Shown: positions 1-6,728, counted from the first letter of the stretch. The stretch is 9,745 nt of DNA from Deltaproteobacteria bacterium (GCA_003646585.1 QMLA01000017.1:1-9745), one strand, 5' to 3'. Made by a program: numbers and translations. The notes: a model not told the origin generated them from the sequence alone.

Positions 1-692
1 TCAGGAAGGAGGCCTTGCTCGTGAACTTCGCCAAGGGCCTTGAACCATCAAGTGGCCTCAGGCTGAGTCAGGTAATCCGGGAGGAACTGGGAGGGGAAAC
101 GCCCCTTTCGGTGGTTTCCGGTCCCTCGATAGCAAGGGAGATCCTCATGGAGAATCCCACCGCGGTAAGCATTTCCTCAAGCCCCATAGACCATGCCATC
201 AAGGCAAAGGAACTACTCGAGACCTCCTTTTTCCACCTCTATCCCACCGAGGACATGATAGGCGTGGAGGTGGGAGGGGCCTTCAAGAACGTCTTCGCCA
301 TAGCGGCGGGGATATGCGACGGGCTGGGCCTGGGGACGAACACAAAGGCGGCGATCGTCACAAGGGGGATGGAGGAGCTGGTCCTGCTGGGCAAGGCCTT
401 TGGGGCCTCTCCTGAAACCCTTTATGGCCTTTCGGGATTGGGGGACCTTGTGGTGACCAGTTTCAGTCCCCTGAGCCGGAACAGGCGTTTTGGGGAAAAG
501 ATAGCACAGGGGAAGACCCCACAGGAGGCCCAGACCGAGATAGGGCAGGTGGTGGAGGGCATAAGGGCCACCGAGGTGGCGAAGCGGGTTGCAGAGGAAA
601 GGAAGTTGAAATTGCCCATAGTGGAAGGCCTCCATCGGATAATCTTTGAGGGCCTCGAGGTACAGAAGGCCTTCGGGGAATTGCTGTGGTAA
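1..692 (+). CDS. gpsA: Glycerol-3-phosphate dehydrogenase [NAD(P)+], 3' part (5' end outside window)
   Basis: GpsA reduces dihydroxyacetone phosphate to sn-glycerol 3-phosphate in the cytoplasm, the entry step of phospholipid synthesis. The reading frame is already open at the window edge (first full codon at position 3) and stops with TAA at 690-692, giving about 229 residues of a protein usually near 330 residues. The missing part is the N-terminal Rossmann dinucleotide-binding region. Counting from the TTG codon at 15, visible family motifs are AKGLE (6-10), SGPSIA (35-40), GGAFKN (87-92) with the presumed catalytic lysine at 91, GLGD (141-144) and SRNRRFG (154-160), which helps bind substrate phosphate. 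The TTG at 15 is not the true start, because conserved family sequence continues upstream of it. It lies just upstream of the small hypothetical gene. Identification is firm from the motifs. Nothing in the visible part looks damaged. Confidence 0.95.
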   Translation, partial: RKEALLVNFAKGLEPSSGLRLSQVIREELGGETPLSVVSGPSIAREILMENPTAVSISSSPIDHAIKAKELLETSFFHLYPTEDMIGVEVGGAFKNVFAIAAGICDGLGLGTNTKAAIVTRGMEELVLLGKAFGASPETLYGLSGLGDLVVTSFSPLSRNRRFGEKIAQGKTPQEAQTEIGQVVEGIRATEVAKRVAEERKLKLPIVEGLHRIIFEGLEVQKAFGELLW

Positions 693-706
693 GACCCGGC
701 ACTTTC

Positions 707-715
707 TGCTATAAT
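707..715 (+). promoter_or_regulatory. Possible extended -10 promoter element before the small hypothetical gene
   Basis: The sequence TGCTATAAT is a perfect extended -10 (TGnTATAAT). It sits in the 32-base gap between the gpsA stop and the ATG at 725, and a transcript would be expected to start around 721-723. No good -35 hexamer lies at normal spacing; the nearest TTG (681-683) is too far upstream. If used, this would give an almost leaderless mRNA for the next gene. It could also be a chance match, since the neighbouring genes look like one operon. Confidence 0.35.
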
Positions 716-724
716 TCGAATTCC

Positions 725-1111
725 ATGGAAACCGAGGATTTTAAACGAAGCCGGCCCTTTGAGCTGCGTCTCATCGCCCATTCGGAGACGGAAGCCGAGA
801 TCGTCGAGGAACAGGCCCAGGCCCTTTCACGGGTGAGCAAAAGGATCGAGCAGTATCTCAACGAGCTGGGTCGCTTGAATTCGGAAATCGAGAGGTCCCT
901 GAGGGAAGGGGACTTAAAAAGGGCAAATGCGCTCATTGAACGGTTCAATGAAACGCGCCAGCTGGCTCACAAGTACCTGTACTTCCTTGTAGTCCAGAGG
1001 GAGGCCATAGGTTTCAGGATCCATCCCGATATGTCGAGGATCTTTCCCATTCCCCCTCGGAAGAAGCGTATCGATGAAGCCCAGATACAACAGGATCATC
1101 ACTCACAATGA
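725..1111 (+). CDS. Small helical hypothetical protein (128 aa)
   Basis: I do not recognise this protein. From the ATG at 725 it has 128 residues, with no signal peptide, membrane segment or cysteine. Residues from about 17 to 98 are rich in Glu, Arg, Leu and Ala, and look like long alpha-helices, probably a coiled coil or helical hairpin. A short stretch FRIHPDMSRIFPIPPRKK near the C-terminus is proline- and basic-rich and could be a binding tail. The start is uncertain. The ATG at 725 has no Shine-Dalgarno sequence. An in-frame GTG at 686 would add 13 residues, overlap gpsA by 7 bases and have a weak GGGGA 5 bases upstream. The 3' end overlaps the next gene by 38 bases, which supports real translation and coupling to the phosphoesterase. 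Its coding density and neighbours argue for a true gene. Its function is unknown. Confidence 0.7.
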   Translation: METEDFKRSRPFELRLIAHSETEAEIVEEQAQALSRVSKRIEQYLNELGRLNSEIERSLREGDLKRANALIERFNETRQLAHKYLYFLVVQREAIGFRIHPDMSRIFPIPPRKKRIDEAQIQQDHHSQ

Positions 1112-2060
1112 CATGGACGGGGTGGTCTCGGCTGCCCTCTGTTCTTATGCGCTGGGCCTCAAGAAGGTCCGCTTCGCCGGCCCCGCCAACATAACAAGGG
1201 GGGATTTGAGGGTGGGGGAGCGGGACGTGGTCTGCGACCTTCCCTATCCATTGGTATGCGGCCTCTGGTTCGACCATCACGAGGGCAATCTGGAAGAACT
1301 GAAGCTTCGGGGGATATCCCTCGATGAGATAGAGGGGCGGTTTGATCTGAAACCCAGCTGCAGTCGTGTGGTCTTTGAATATTTCTCGGAACGGGGGGTG
1401 AAGTTCCCCTCCTATTTTGAAGAGACCGTCAGGGAAACCGATGTGATCGACGGTTTCCTTTATTCAAGCATAGAGGAATGGAGGAAGGAGACCCCGGGGA
1501 AGCTCGTCGACAATTCCATCAAGGCCTCCACCGCAAACCTCAAGGAAAAGTACCTCTACCTGAGCCACCTCGTCTGGCTCCTGAGGGATCATCCCCTTGA
1601 GGAAGTGGTTAAGATGGATCGGGTGAAGGAACGGATTGAAAGATACAGGACAGAAGAGGAGCGGATGCTGCGGCTTATAGAGCAAGATGCGGGTTTCCTG
1701 CCTTTTGATTCCGAGAGGGAATTGGTGGTCCTTGACCTCAGTCGGCACAATCGCAGGCCATGGGTGATAAAGCAGCTGGTCTCGCTCCTTTATCCTGAGG
1801 CCTTGGCCGTCTTGGAGATATTCCCTATCTTTGAAGGAGGGGTGAAGACGACCAATTTTGGGGTTTCGATGTCCCTGACGGTAAGGGCCAAAGGCAGGGA
1901 CTCCAAGGATATCGGCGAGATAATGCGTCAGCTCAATATCGGCGATGGTCACAGAGGAGCTGCAGGAGGGATTGTCAGGGCCCGTTCCAAGGTGGAGATG
2001 CTCAAAAAGAAGGAGGAGCTCCTTAAGAGGATTTACGAGCTATGGAAGGCTCAGAGATAG
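1074..2060 (+). CDS. DHH-family phosphoesterase, exopolyphosphatase-like (328 aa)
   Basis: This is a predicted cytoplasmic, metal-dependent (usually Mn2+) phosphohydrolase of the DHH superfamily, which includes NrnA, RecJ, GdpP and exopolyphosphatases. Motif I is THNDMDG (residues 10-16), motif II centres on Asp55, motif III is the signature FDHHEGN (66-72), and Asp123 is a likely fourth metal ligand. A C-terminal DHHA1-like region carries GDGHRGAAGG (290-299), the glycine-rich substrate-binding loop. The ATG at 1074 is preferred although it overlaps the previous gene by 38 bases, because the first beta strand and motif I begin right after it. A weak GGAAGAAG lies at 1059-1066. The substrate cannot be read from the sequence: oligoribonucleotides, cyclic-dinucleotide products, pAp or polyphosphate are all possible. 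It is quite different from the second DHH protein that follows, so the pair is not a recent duplication. Confidence 0.85.
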   Translation: MKPRYNRIITHNDMDGVVSAALCSYALGLKKVRFAGPANITRGDLRVGERDVVCDLPYPLVCGLWFDHHEGNLEELKLRGISLDEIEGRFDLKPSCSRVVFEYFSERGVKFPSYFEETVRETDVIDGFLYSSIEEWRKETPGKLVDNSIKASTANLKEKYLYLSHLVWLLRDHPLEEVVKMDRVKERIERYRTEEERMLRLIEQDAGFLPFDSERELVVLDLSRHNRRPWVIKQLVSLLYPEALAVLEIFPIFEGGVKTTNFGVSMSLTVRAKGRDSKDIGEIMRQLNIGDGHRGAAGGIVRARSKVEMLKKKEELLKRIYELWKAQR

Positions 2061-3118
2061 CGGATAGGTTGTCACGGCTGAGAGAACTGGTCTCGGGAAA
2101 GAGAAAGATCCTCATCCTGACCCATCTAAATCCCGATCCCGATGCCTTGGCGAGCGCTTATGGTCTGAGATATCTCTTCAAGAAGTGGGGGATCAATTCG
2201 GTTATCGCTTACGAAGGGGTGATCGGGAGGCCGGAGAATCGTGCCATGATGCGCCGCCTGCGGATTCCCCTGTGCTCGGTGAAGATCCTGGAGCCGCGAA
2301 ACTTCAGCGTGATAGCCGTGGTGGATGCCCAACCCCCTTCGACCAACATCCCCCTCTCGCCCAATTTGCTTCCGACCATCGTCATTGATCACCACCCCAT
2401 AGGCAAAAAGTCGCTCCTTAAGCGCATACCCTTTGTGGACATAAGGCCCGGCTATGGAAGCACCTCCACCATTGTGGCCTCCTACATCCTGGAGGCCGGT
2501 ATCGACCTCACCCCGATGGTTGCCACCGCCCTCTTTTACGGTATAAAGTCCGACACCAGGGATCTGGGACCCAGTGCAACTCCAGAGGATCTGAGGGTCG
2601 CCAACCTCCTCTATCCAAAGGTATCCCTCAAGGTCCTTTCGGAAATCGAGAACCCGAAACTTCCCCGCGAGTATTTCCGAATCCTGAAGGAAGGGATCCA
2701 GAACTCGGTATATTTCCCTCCCGGCCTCCTTGTGAGCGATTTGGGGCTCCTGGCCTACGTGGACATGGTGTCGGTGGTGGCAGATATGTTGCTCCGAGCC
2801 GAGGGAATCCGGTGGGTCCTCTCGATGGGCGAATGGAAGGGTACGGTGTTTTTCAGCATCCGCACCGTCAACGGGCGACGTCACAATGCCGACAAGCTCG
2901 CCAGACGCCTCATCAGGGGAATATCTGGAGGAGGAGCAGGGGGACATGAGGCCATGGCAGGTGGAAAGGTGGAGTTGTCGAACCCCGACAGTGGTCCCGA
3001 GGTCAGGAAAAGGATAAAGATGCGTTTTGTCAAGGAACTGGGATCCTCATGGGAGAAAGGCATACCCTTTATAGGAGGGGAAGATGCAGTTAGGGAGCGT
3101 AAGGCTCGAGTTTCCTGA
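2042..3118 (+). CDS. DHH-family phosphoesterase, NrnA-like (358 aa)
   Basis: This is a second DHH/DHHA1 phosphoesterase, closer in layout to the NrnA type (nanoRNase / pAp phosphatase). Motifs seen are HLNPDPDA (28-35) with Asp32 and Asp34 as metal ligands, VVDAQP (93-98), the signature DHH at 116-118 (IDHHP), YGIKSDT (166-172) with Asp171, and the DHHA1 glycine loop [13 protein letters not shown] (296-308). NrnA proteins are usually about 310-330 residues. This one carries roughly 40-50 extra C-terminal residues after the glycine loop, rich in basic and acidic residues. In characterised relatives these enzymes degrade 2-5 nt RNA or pApA to AMP, or dephosphorylate pAp. Which of these applies here is not decided by the sequence. 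The gene starts 19 bases inside the previous DHH gene, with AAGAGG about 11 bases upstream of the ATG, and its own end overlaps the next gene by 35 bases. Confidence 0.85.
   Translation: MEGSEIADRLSRLRELVSGKRKILILTHLNPDPDALASAYGLRYLFKKWGINSVIAYEGVIGRPENRAMMRRLRIPLCSVKILEPRNFSVIAVVDAQPPSTNIPLSPNLLPTIVIDHHPIGKKSLLKRIPFVDIRPGYGSTSTIVASYILEAGIDLTPMVATALFYGIKSDTRDLGPSATPEDLRVANLLYPKVSLKVLSEIENPKLPREYFRILKEGIQNSVYFPPGLLVSDLGLLAYVDMVSVVADMLLRAEGIRWVLSMGEWKGTVFFSIRTVNGRRHNADKLARRLIRGISGGGAGGHEAMAGGKVELSNPDSGPEVRKRIKMRFVKELGSSWEKGIPFIGGEDAVRERKARVS
3073..3078 (+). promoter_or_regulatory. Ribosome binding site deciding the start of the adenosine-kinase-family gene
   Basis: AGGAGG lies 5 bases before the ATG at 3084 and inside the coding region of the upstream DHH gene. 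It supports the start at 3084 despite the 35-base overlap. Confidence 0.75.
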
Positions 3119-3566
3119 AGGCTGCAACGTCATCCTCGGACAGAGCCACTTCATAAAGACGGTGGAGGATCTTTACGAGGTGATGGTCAGCAACGTCCCC
3201 GGTGTCAAATTCGGCCTTGCCTTCTGTGAGGCATCCGGGAAAAGGCTCATCAGGTTTGAGGGGAATGACCCCGAGCTCATCGAGGTGGCCTGCAAAAATG
3301 CAGAACGCATAGCGGCCGGGCATACCTTCATCATAGTGCTCAAGGAGGCCTTCCCCATCAACCTTCTCAATGCCGTAAAGGATTGCCCGGAGGTGTGCAG
3401 GATCTTTTGTGCCACGGCAAATCCAGTAGAGGTGCTCATAGCTGAAACCGAACAGGGTCGGGGAATAATCGGGGTTATCGATGGTTACCCGCCGTTGGGT
3501 AGGGAGAAGGAGGAAGACAAGGGGGAAAGGAAGGAATTGCTGAGGAAACTGGGTTATAAGCTATGA
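3084..3566 (+). CDS. Adenosine-specific kinase family protein (PF04008, 160 aa)
   Basis: The protein belongs to the family named 'adenosine specific kinase' (PF04008, formerly DUF355), found mainly in archaea and some, often thermophilic, bacteria. Work on an archaeal member reported binding of adenosine and AMP and a modified, probably phosphorylated histidine; the physiological reaction is not well established. Stretches I recognise are [17 protein letters not shown] (16-32), [16 protein letters not shown] (42-57), AGHTFII (78-84), FPINLLNA (90-97), [12 protein letters not shown] (106-117) and [15 protein letters not shown] (120-134). His22 and His80 are candidates for the modified histidine. 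The C-terminal 20 or so residues are a Lys/Glu-rich tail. The family is normally about 160 residues, so the gene is complete. It follows two phosphoesterase genes whose relatives release AMP or related nucleotides. Its stop codon overlaps the end of rplQ on the other strand. Confidence 0.88.
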   Translation: MQLGSVRLEFPEGCNVILGQSHFIKTVEDLYEVMVSNVPGVKFGLAFCEASGKRLIRFEGNDPELIEVACKNAERIAAGHTFIIVLKEAFPINLLNAVKDCPEVCRIFCATANPVEVLIAETEQGRGIIGVIDGYPPLGREKEEDKGERKELLRKLGYKL

Positions 3567-3929
3567 CCCCTCCTCTTTGGGGATGAGCTCGACGATGCAG
3601 AGGAGGGCACCGTCCCCTTTGCGATAGCCGGTGCGATAGATCCTGATGTATCCGCCCTTTCGATCCCTGTAGCGGGGAGCGATTTCGTTAAAAAGCTTTC
3701 TCATCACGGCCTTATCCATCACGTACCTCAAGACCTCCCTCTTGGCATTGAGGTCCCCTCGCTTTCCCAGGGTTATCAACTTCTCGGCAAAACTCCTCAA
3801 TTCCTTGGCCTTCGCAAAGGTGGTCTCGATCCTCTCGTGGCGGAAGAGGTCCGTCACCATGTTGCGCAACATCATGAGCCTGTGGCTGGACGGTCTCCCG
3901 AGCTTCCTGTGTGCCTTCCTATGCCTCAT
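3561..3929 (-). CDS. rplQ: 50S ribosomal protein L17
   Basis: L17 is a large-subunit protein near the exit of the peptide tunnel and closes the classical alpha operon. The start chosen is the ATG at 3929, giving 122 residues beginning [12 protein letters not shown], the near-invariant family N-terminus. An ideal AGGAGGA lies just upstream. An in-frame ATG at 3962 would add 11 residues not typical of L17. Other family features are the [11 protein letters not shown] segment, [13 protein letters not shown] and the C-terminal [16 protein letters not shown]. The gene begins 11 bases inside the 3' end of rpoA, indicating translational coupling. Its TAG stop (3563-3561) abuts and overlaps the stop of the convergent gene on the plus strand. 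No hairpin terminator follows it. Confidence 0.97.
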   Translation of the reverse strand: MRHRKAHRKLGRPSSHRLMMLRNMVTDLFRHERIETTFAKAKELRSFAEKLITLGKRGDLNAKREVLRYVMDKAVMRKLFNEIAPRYRDRKGGYIRIYRTGYRKGDGALLCIVELIPKEEGS

Positions 3930-4953
3930 CGCTTTCCTCCTGGGGCTCTGCCGGTGGTTCAAATTCTATATCCATACCGAGGGAAAGGCCGAGCTTCTCC
4001 AGGGCCCCTTTTATCTCCTCCAGGGATTTCTTGCCGAAATTTTTGGCCTGAAGGAGCTCGCCCTCGTTCTTGGTAACCAGCTCCCCAATGTACCTCACAC
4101 CGATGCCCCTCAGGGAATTGACTGAACGGGCAGATATCTCCAGTTCGTCCACCGTCTTCTGCAAGAGCTCCGTGAGGTCCTCCTCATCCATCCGGAACCC
4201 CGAAGGCTCTTCCTTCGGTTCTTCCTCAATGGGCTCCTCGCCGAACTCGATGAAGACCCTCAGCTGTTCCTGCAGGATCCTGGCGGCTATCCCCACCGCC
4301 TCCTCGGGCCTGATGGTCCCATCGGTCCATACCTCCAGGATCAAACGGTCGTAATCGGTTATGTGGCCCACCCTGGTGGGGGTCACGGTATAATTGACCT
4401 TCTTCACAGGGGTAAAGATGGAATCGACCGCGATGGTCCCTATGGGCATGTCCTCTTCTTTATTCCTTTCTGCCGGCACATAACCCTTGCCCATCTTCAC
4501 GGTCATTTCCATCTTCAACACCCCATCCTTTTCCAGGGTGGCGATATAGTGGTCGGGATTGACCACCTCCAGGCCTGCCGGACACTGGATGTCTCCGGCC
4601 TTAACGATCTTCTCGCCCTTCGCGTCAATCCGGACCACTTGAGGTTCATTGCCGTACATCTTGAACCTGACACCCTTCAGATTCAGGATGATCTCGGTTA
4701 CATCCTCCCTTACCCCTGGAAGGGTCGAGTACTCGTGCAAGCACCCGTCGATTCGCACCGAGGTTATGGCCGCTCCGTGAATGGAAGAAAGGAGGATCCT
4801 TCTCAGGGAGTTCCCAAGGGTGATTCCATATCCCCTCTCAAGCGGCTCTATGATGAAACGCCCATAGGTTTCCGTTGACACTTCCTCATCTACTTCCATC
4901 CTTTTGGGCCGGATAAGACCCTTCCACTGATCCTCGAATCTGCTGAGATCCAT
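3919..4953 (-). CDS. rpoA: DNA-directed RNA polymerase subunit alpha
   Basis: RpoA dimerises to nucleate RNA polymerase assembly, and its C-terminal domain contacts promoter UP elements and activators. The 344-residue product is slightly longer than the E. coli protein (329). The N-terminal domain shows LGNSLRRILLSS (47-56), the dimer and beta/beta' contact region, and the conserved GKGYVPAERNKEE stretch. An acidic linker (EEPIEEEPKEEPSG) joins it to the C-terminal domain, where Arg276, Asn279 and Lys309 align with the DNA-contacting Arg265, Asn268 and Lys298 of E. coli. The domain ends in LGLSLGM, as in Proteobacteria, followed by an acidic tail of about 17 residues. The start ATG at 4953 follows a purine-rich GAGAGGGAAGAA. 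The gene lies 23 bases after rpsD, the largest gap in this operon, and overlaps rplQ by 11 bases. Confidence 0.98.
   Translation of the reverse strand: MDLSRFEDQWKGLIRPKRMEVDEEVSTETYGRFIIEPLERGYGITLGNSLRRILLSSIHGAAITSVRIDGCLHEYSTLPGVREDVTEIILNLKGVRFKMYGNEPQVVRIDAKGEKIVKAGDIQCPAGLEVVNPDHYIATLEKDGVLKMEMTVKMGKGYVPAERNKEEDMPIGTIAVDSIFTPVKKVNYTVTPTRVGHITDYDRLILEVWTDGTIRPEEAVGIAARILQEQLRVFIEFGEEPIEEEPKEEPSGFRMDEEDLTELLQKTVDELEISARSVNSLRGIGVRYIGELVTKNEGELLQAKNFGKKSLEEIKGALEKLGLSLGMDIEFEPPAEPQEESDEA
3935..3941 (-). promoter_or_regulatory. Ribosome binding site of rplQ
   Basis: Read on the minus strand this is AGGAGGA, 5 bases before the ATG at 3929 and within the end of rpoA. It decides in favour of the 122-residue L17 over the longer open frame from 3962. 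Confidence 0.8.
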
Positions 4954-4976
4954 TTCTTCCCTCTCCCAATGATCGA

Positions 4977-5609
4977 TTACTTGGAGTAAAGCTCAACGAT
5001 CAATTGCTCTTGGATGGGCGGTGTGGTCAGTTCCTCCCGTTTGGGCATGTCCTTGACGATGCCCTTAAACTCCTCCTTCCTCAATTCCAGCCAGGAAGGT
5101 ATCCCCCGCCTTGCAACGCCCTCAAGGGCCGCCTTTATCCTGTCCATGTCCCTACTTGAGGGCTTCACTTCTATCACGTCCCCCACATCCACAAGATAAG
5201 AGGGAATATCCACAACATGACCGTTTACCATAATGTGGCCGTGATTGACCAACTGCCTGGCCTCCCGGCGGCTTGAGGCGAAACCAAGCCGGTAAACCAC
5301 ATTGTCCAGACGCCTCTCGAGAAGGATCAAGAGGTTCACCCCAGTGTTACCCCTCTGTCTTTCGGCCATCTCAAAATACCTGGCGAACTGCTTCTCGCTC
5401 ACCCCATAGATCCTCTTCACCTTCTGCTTTTCCCTCAAGCGAAGGCCATAGTCGGAAAACTTTATCCTGGCGGTAGGACCATGCTGTCCCGGTGGATAGG
5501 GACGCCTCTCAAAGGCACATTTATCCGTGTAACAGCGCTCCCCTTTGAGGTAGAGCTTGAGTCCTTCGCGTCTACAGAGCTTACAAACAGGACCTGTATA
5601 CCTCCCCAT
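4977..5609 (-). CDS. rpsD: 30S ribosomal protein S4, zinc-binding form
   Basis: S4 is a primary 16S rRNA-binding protein that starts assembly of the 30S body and is a translational regulator of ribosomal operons in several bacteria. The 210-residue product starts at [16 protein letters not shown]. Cys9, Cys12, Cys26 and Cys31 form the zinc-binding C+ type of S4. The S4 RNA-binding domain follows ([20 protein letters not shown], then [11 protein letters not shown]), and the C-terminus ends LIVELYSK as usual. The open frame could extend 10 codons upstream, but the ATG at 5609 matches the family start and has AGGAGG 5 bases upstream. The rpsK stop and the rpsD start share one base (TAATG), which points to coupled translation. 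Confidence 0.98.
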   Translation of the reverse strand: MGRYTGPVCKLCRREGLKLYLKGERCYTDKCAFERRPYPPGQHGPTARIKFSDYGLRLREKQKVKRIYGVSEKQFARYFEMAERQRGNTGVNLLILLERRLDNVVYRLGFASSRREARQLVNHGHIMVNGHVVDIPSYLVDVGDVIEVKPSSRDMDRIKAALEGVARRGIPSWLELRKEEFKGIVKDMPKREELTTPPIQEQLIVELYSK

Positions 5610-6004
5610 TATACCCTCCTCCTTTTGGGCGGCCTGCAACCATCATGGGGTATGGGGGTGATGTCGCGGACCGACTTTATCTTGAGACCGGCAGCCTGCA
5701 GTGCCCTGATGGCCGCTTCCCTTCCCGCCCCGGGCCCTTTCACGAAGACGTCAACGGCCTTCATACCCGCAATATCGATGGCCTTCTTGGCGGCAGCCTG
5801 AGCTGCCAGCTGGGCGGCAAAAGGAGTCCCTTTCCTGGCACCTTTGAAACCCTGAGTCCCTCCGGATGCCCATGAAATGGTATTGCCCTCCTGATCCGTT
5901 ATCGTGACGATGGTGTTGTTGAAGGTGGCCTGAATGTGAACTACCCCTTCGGGAACGTTCTTCTTCACCTTCTTTGCTGCCGCAGCACCGCGCCTCCGTG
6001 CCAT
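5609..6004 (-). CDS. rpsK: 30S ribosomal protein S11
   Basis: S11 sits on the 30S platform, where it helps form the mRNA exit region of the small subunit. The 131-residue product has a basic, alanine-rich N-terminal tail ([17 protein letters not shown]) and then the conserved core: [54 protein letters not shown] and [18 protein letters not shown] at the end. Length and both ends match the family. The ATG at 6004 is 12 bases after the rpsM stop, with AAGGGG in the gap as ribosome binding site. Its stop overlaps the rpsD start by one base. Confidence 0.98.
   Translation of the reverse strand: MARRRGAAAAKKVKKNVPEGVVHIQATFNNTIVTITDQEGNTISWASGGTQGFKGARKGTPFAAQLAAQAAAKKAIDIAGMKAVDVFVKGPGAGREAAIRALQAAGLKIKSVRDITPIPHDGCRPPKRRRV
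5615..5620 (-). promoter_or_regulatory. Ribosome binding site of rpsD
   Basis: On the minus strand AGGAGG, formed by consecutive AGG arginine codons at the end of rpsK, lies 5 bases before the ATG at 5609. It fixes the S4 start. Confidence 0.75.
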
Positions 6005-6016
6005 AGCCCACCCCTT

Positions 6017-6385
6017 TTATCTCTTCTTCTTGATCAGAGCACCCCGCGGCCCTTTGCGGGTCCTCGCATTGGACCGGGTCCTCTGTCCCCTCACAGGGAG
6101 ACCCATCCTGTGGCGAAGCCCGCGATAGCAACCGATCTCCATCAACCGCTTTATGTTCATGGCCACCTCTTTGCGAAGCTCCCCCTCGACCTTATAGTCG
6201 CGATCTATGATCTCGCGGATCTTCGCCACTTCCTCCTCGGTTAGCTCACCGGCCTTCTTGCCGAAATCTATCCCGGCCTCCTTCAAGATCTTCTGGGCCG
6301 TAGTCCGGCCTATCCCATAAATATAGGTAAGGGCTATCTCTATGCGCTTGTTGCTCGGAATGTCGACTCCCGCTATCCGTGGCAT
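6017..6385 (-). CDS. rpsM: 30S ribosomal protein S13
   Basis: S13 lies at the head of the 30S subunit and contacts the P-site tRNA and the large subunit. The 122-residue product starts [21 protein letters not shown], with the helix-two-turns-helix region [13 protein letters not shown]. It ends with the basic tail [24 protein letters not shown], which reaches the P site. The start at 6385 lies 3 bases after the rpmJ stop, so its ribosome binding site (GGGG-rich) is in the end of rpmJ. This leaves no space for an E. coli-type alpha-operon leader pseudoknot, the S4 target in that species. Confidence 0.98.
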   Translation of the reverse strand: MPRIAGVDIPSNKRIEIALTYIYGIGRTTAQKILKEAGIDFGKKAGELTEEEVAKIREIIDRDYKVEGELRKEVAMNIKRLMEIGCYRGLRHRMGLPVRGQRTRSNARTRKGPRGALIKKKR

Positions 6386-6388
6386 CTC

Positions 6389-6502
6389 TTACCCCTGCCT
6401 CTGTTTATGTTTGGGATTCTCACAGATCACCCGCACGATCCCCTTCCGTTTTATGACCTTGCACTTATCGCATATCTTCTTGACCGATGCCCTGACCTTC
6501 AT
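6389..6502 (-). CDS. rpmJ: 50S ribosomal protein L36, zinc-ribbon form
   Basis: L36 is the smallest bacterial large-subunit protein and a zinc ribbon. Translating the minus strand from the ATG at 6502 to the TAA at 6391-6389 gives 37 residues, beginning [14 protein letters not shown] and ending [10 protein letters not shown]. Cys11, Cys14, Cys27 and His32 are the expected zinc ligands of the C+ form. The start has a near-perfect ribosome binding site, AGGAGGTG, in the 11-base gap after infA. The length is normal for the family. The order infA-rpmJ-rpsM is standard. Confidence 0.97.
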   Translation of the reverse strand: MKVRASVKKICDKCKVIKRKGIVRVICENPKHKQRQG

Positions 6503-6506
6503 GATC

Positions 6507-6514
6507 CACCTCCT
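6507..6514 (-). promoter_or_regulatory. Ribosome binding site of rpmJ
   Basis: On the minus strand AGGAGGTG, a long match to the anti-Shine-Dalgarno, precedes the rpmJ ATG. Its first A is the last base of the infA TGA stop, so termination on infA places ribosomes at the next site. Confidence 0.75.
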
Positions 6515-6726
6515 CACTTCTTCCGGTAAATGATCCTCCCCCTGCTCGGATCATAGGGCGAAAGCTCCACCTTCACCTTATCACCGGGGACAATTTTAAT
6601 ATAATACATCCTCATCTTACCGGATACATGAGCGAGCACCTTATGCCCATTGGGAAGCTCCACCCTGAACATCGCGTTGGGCAAAACCTCCACTACCGTT
6701 CCCTCGACCTCCAGGCCTTTGGGCAT
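6514..6726 (-). CDS. infA: Translation initiation factor IF-1
   Basis: IF1 binds the A site of the 30S subunit during initiation. The 70-residue product is a single S1-like OB fold and matches the family closely: [50 protein letters not shown] and [10 protein letters not shown]. Only the first few residues (MPKGLE) differ from the common MAKED start. The ATG at 6726 is 2 bases downstream of the adk stop, with AAGGATAAGG in the end of adk as ribosome binding site. In many bacteria map separates adk from infA; here infA follows adk directly. Confidence 0.97.
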   Translation of the reverse strand: MPKGLEVEGTVVEVLPNAMFRVELPNGHKVLAHVSGKMRMYYIKIVPGDKVKVELSPYDPSRGRIIYRKK

Positions 6727-6728
6727 CC

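Noticed and set aside
1464..1952. Minus-strand open frame opposite the first DHH gene
   Set aside because: Shadow of a gene with clear motifs; no ribosome binding site or family resemblance.
2126..2947. Minus-strand open frame of 273 codons opposite the NrnA-like gene
   Set aside because: The plus-strand frame has all DHH motifs; the antisense product shows no domain and has the composition of a shadow frame.
3567..3582. CCCC/GGGG inverted repeat near the rplQ end, considered as a terminator
   Set aside because: The stem is only 4 base pairs with an 8-base loop, lies inside rplQ codons and has no U-run on either strand.
4363..4878. Plus-strand open frame opposite rpoA
   Set aside because: Antisense to a certain gene and His/Gly-rich without a recognisable fold.
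5751..6131. Minus-strand open frame spanning the rpsK/rpsM junction in a second frame
   Set aside because: It overlaps two ribosomal protein genes in another frame and its product has no family features.
6600..6605. TATAAT on the plus strand within infA
   Set aside because: It is antisense to infA codons for Tyr-Tyr-Ile, has no suitable -35 and no plus-strand gene follows.
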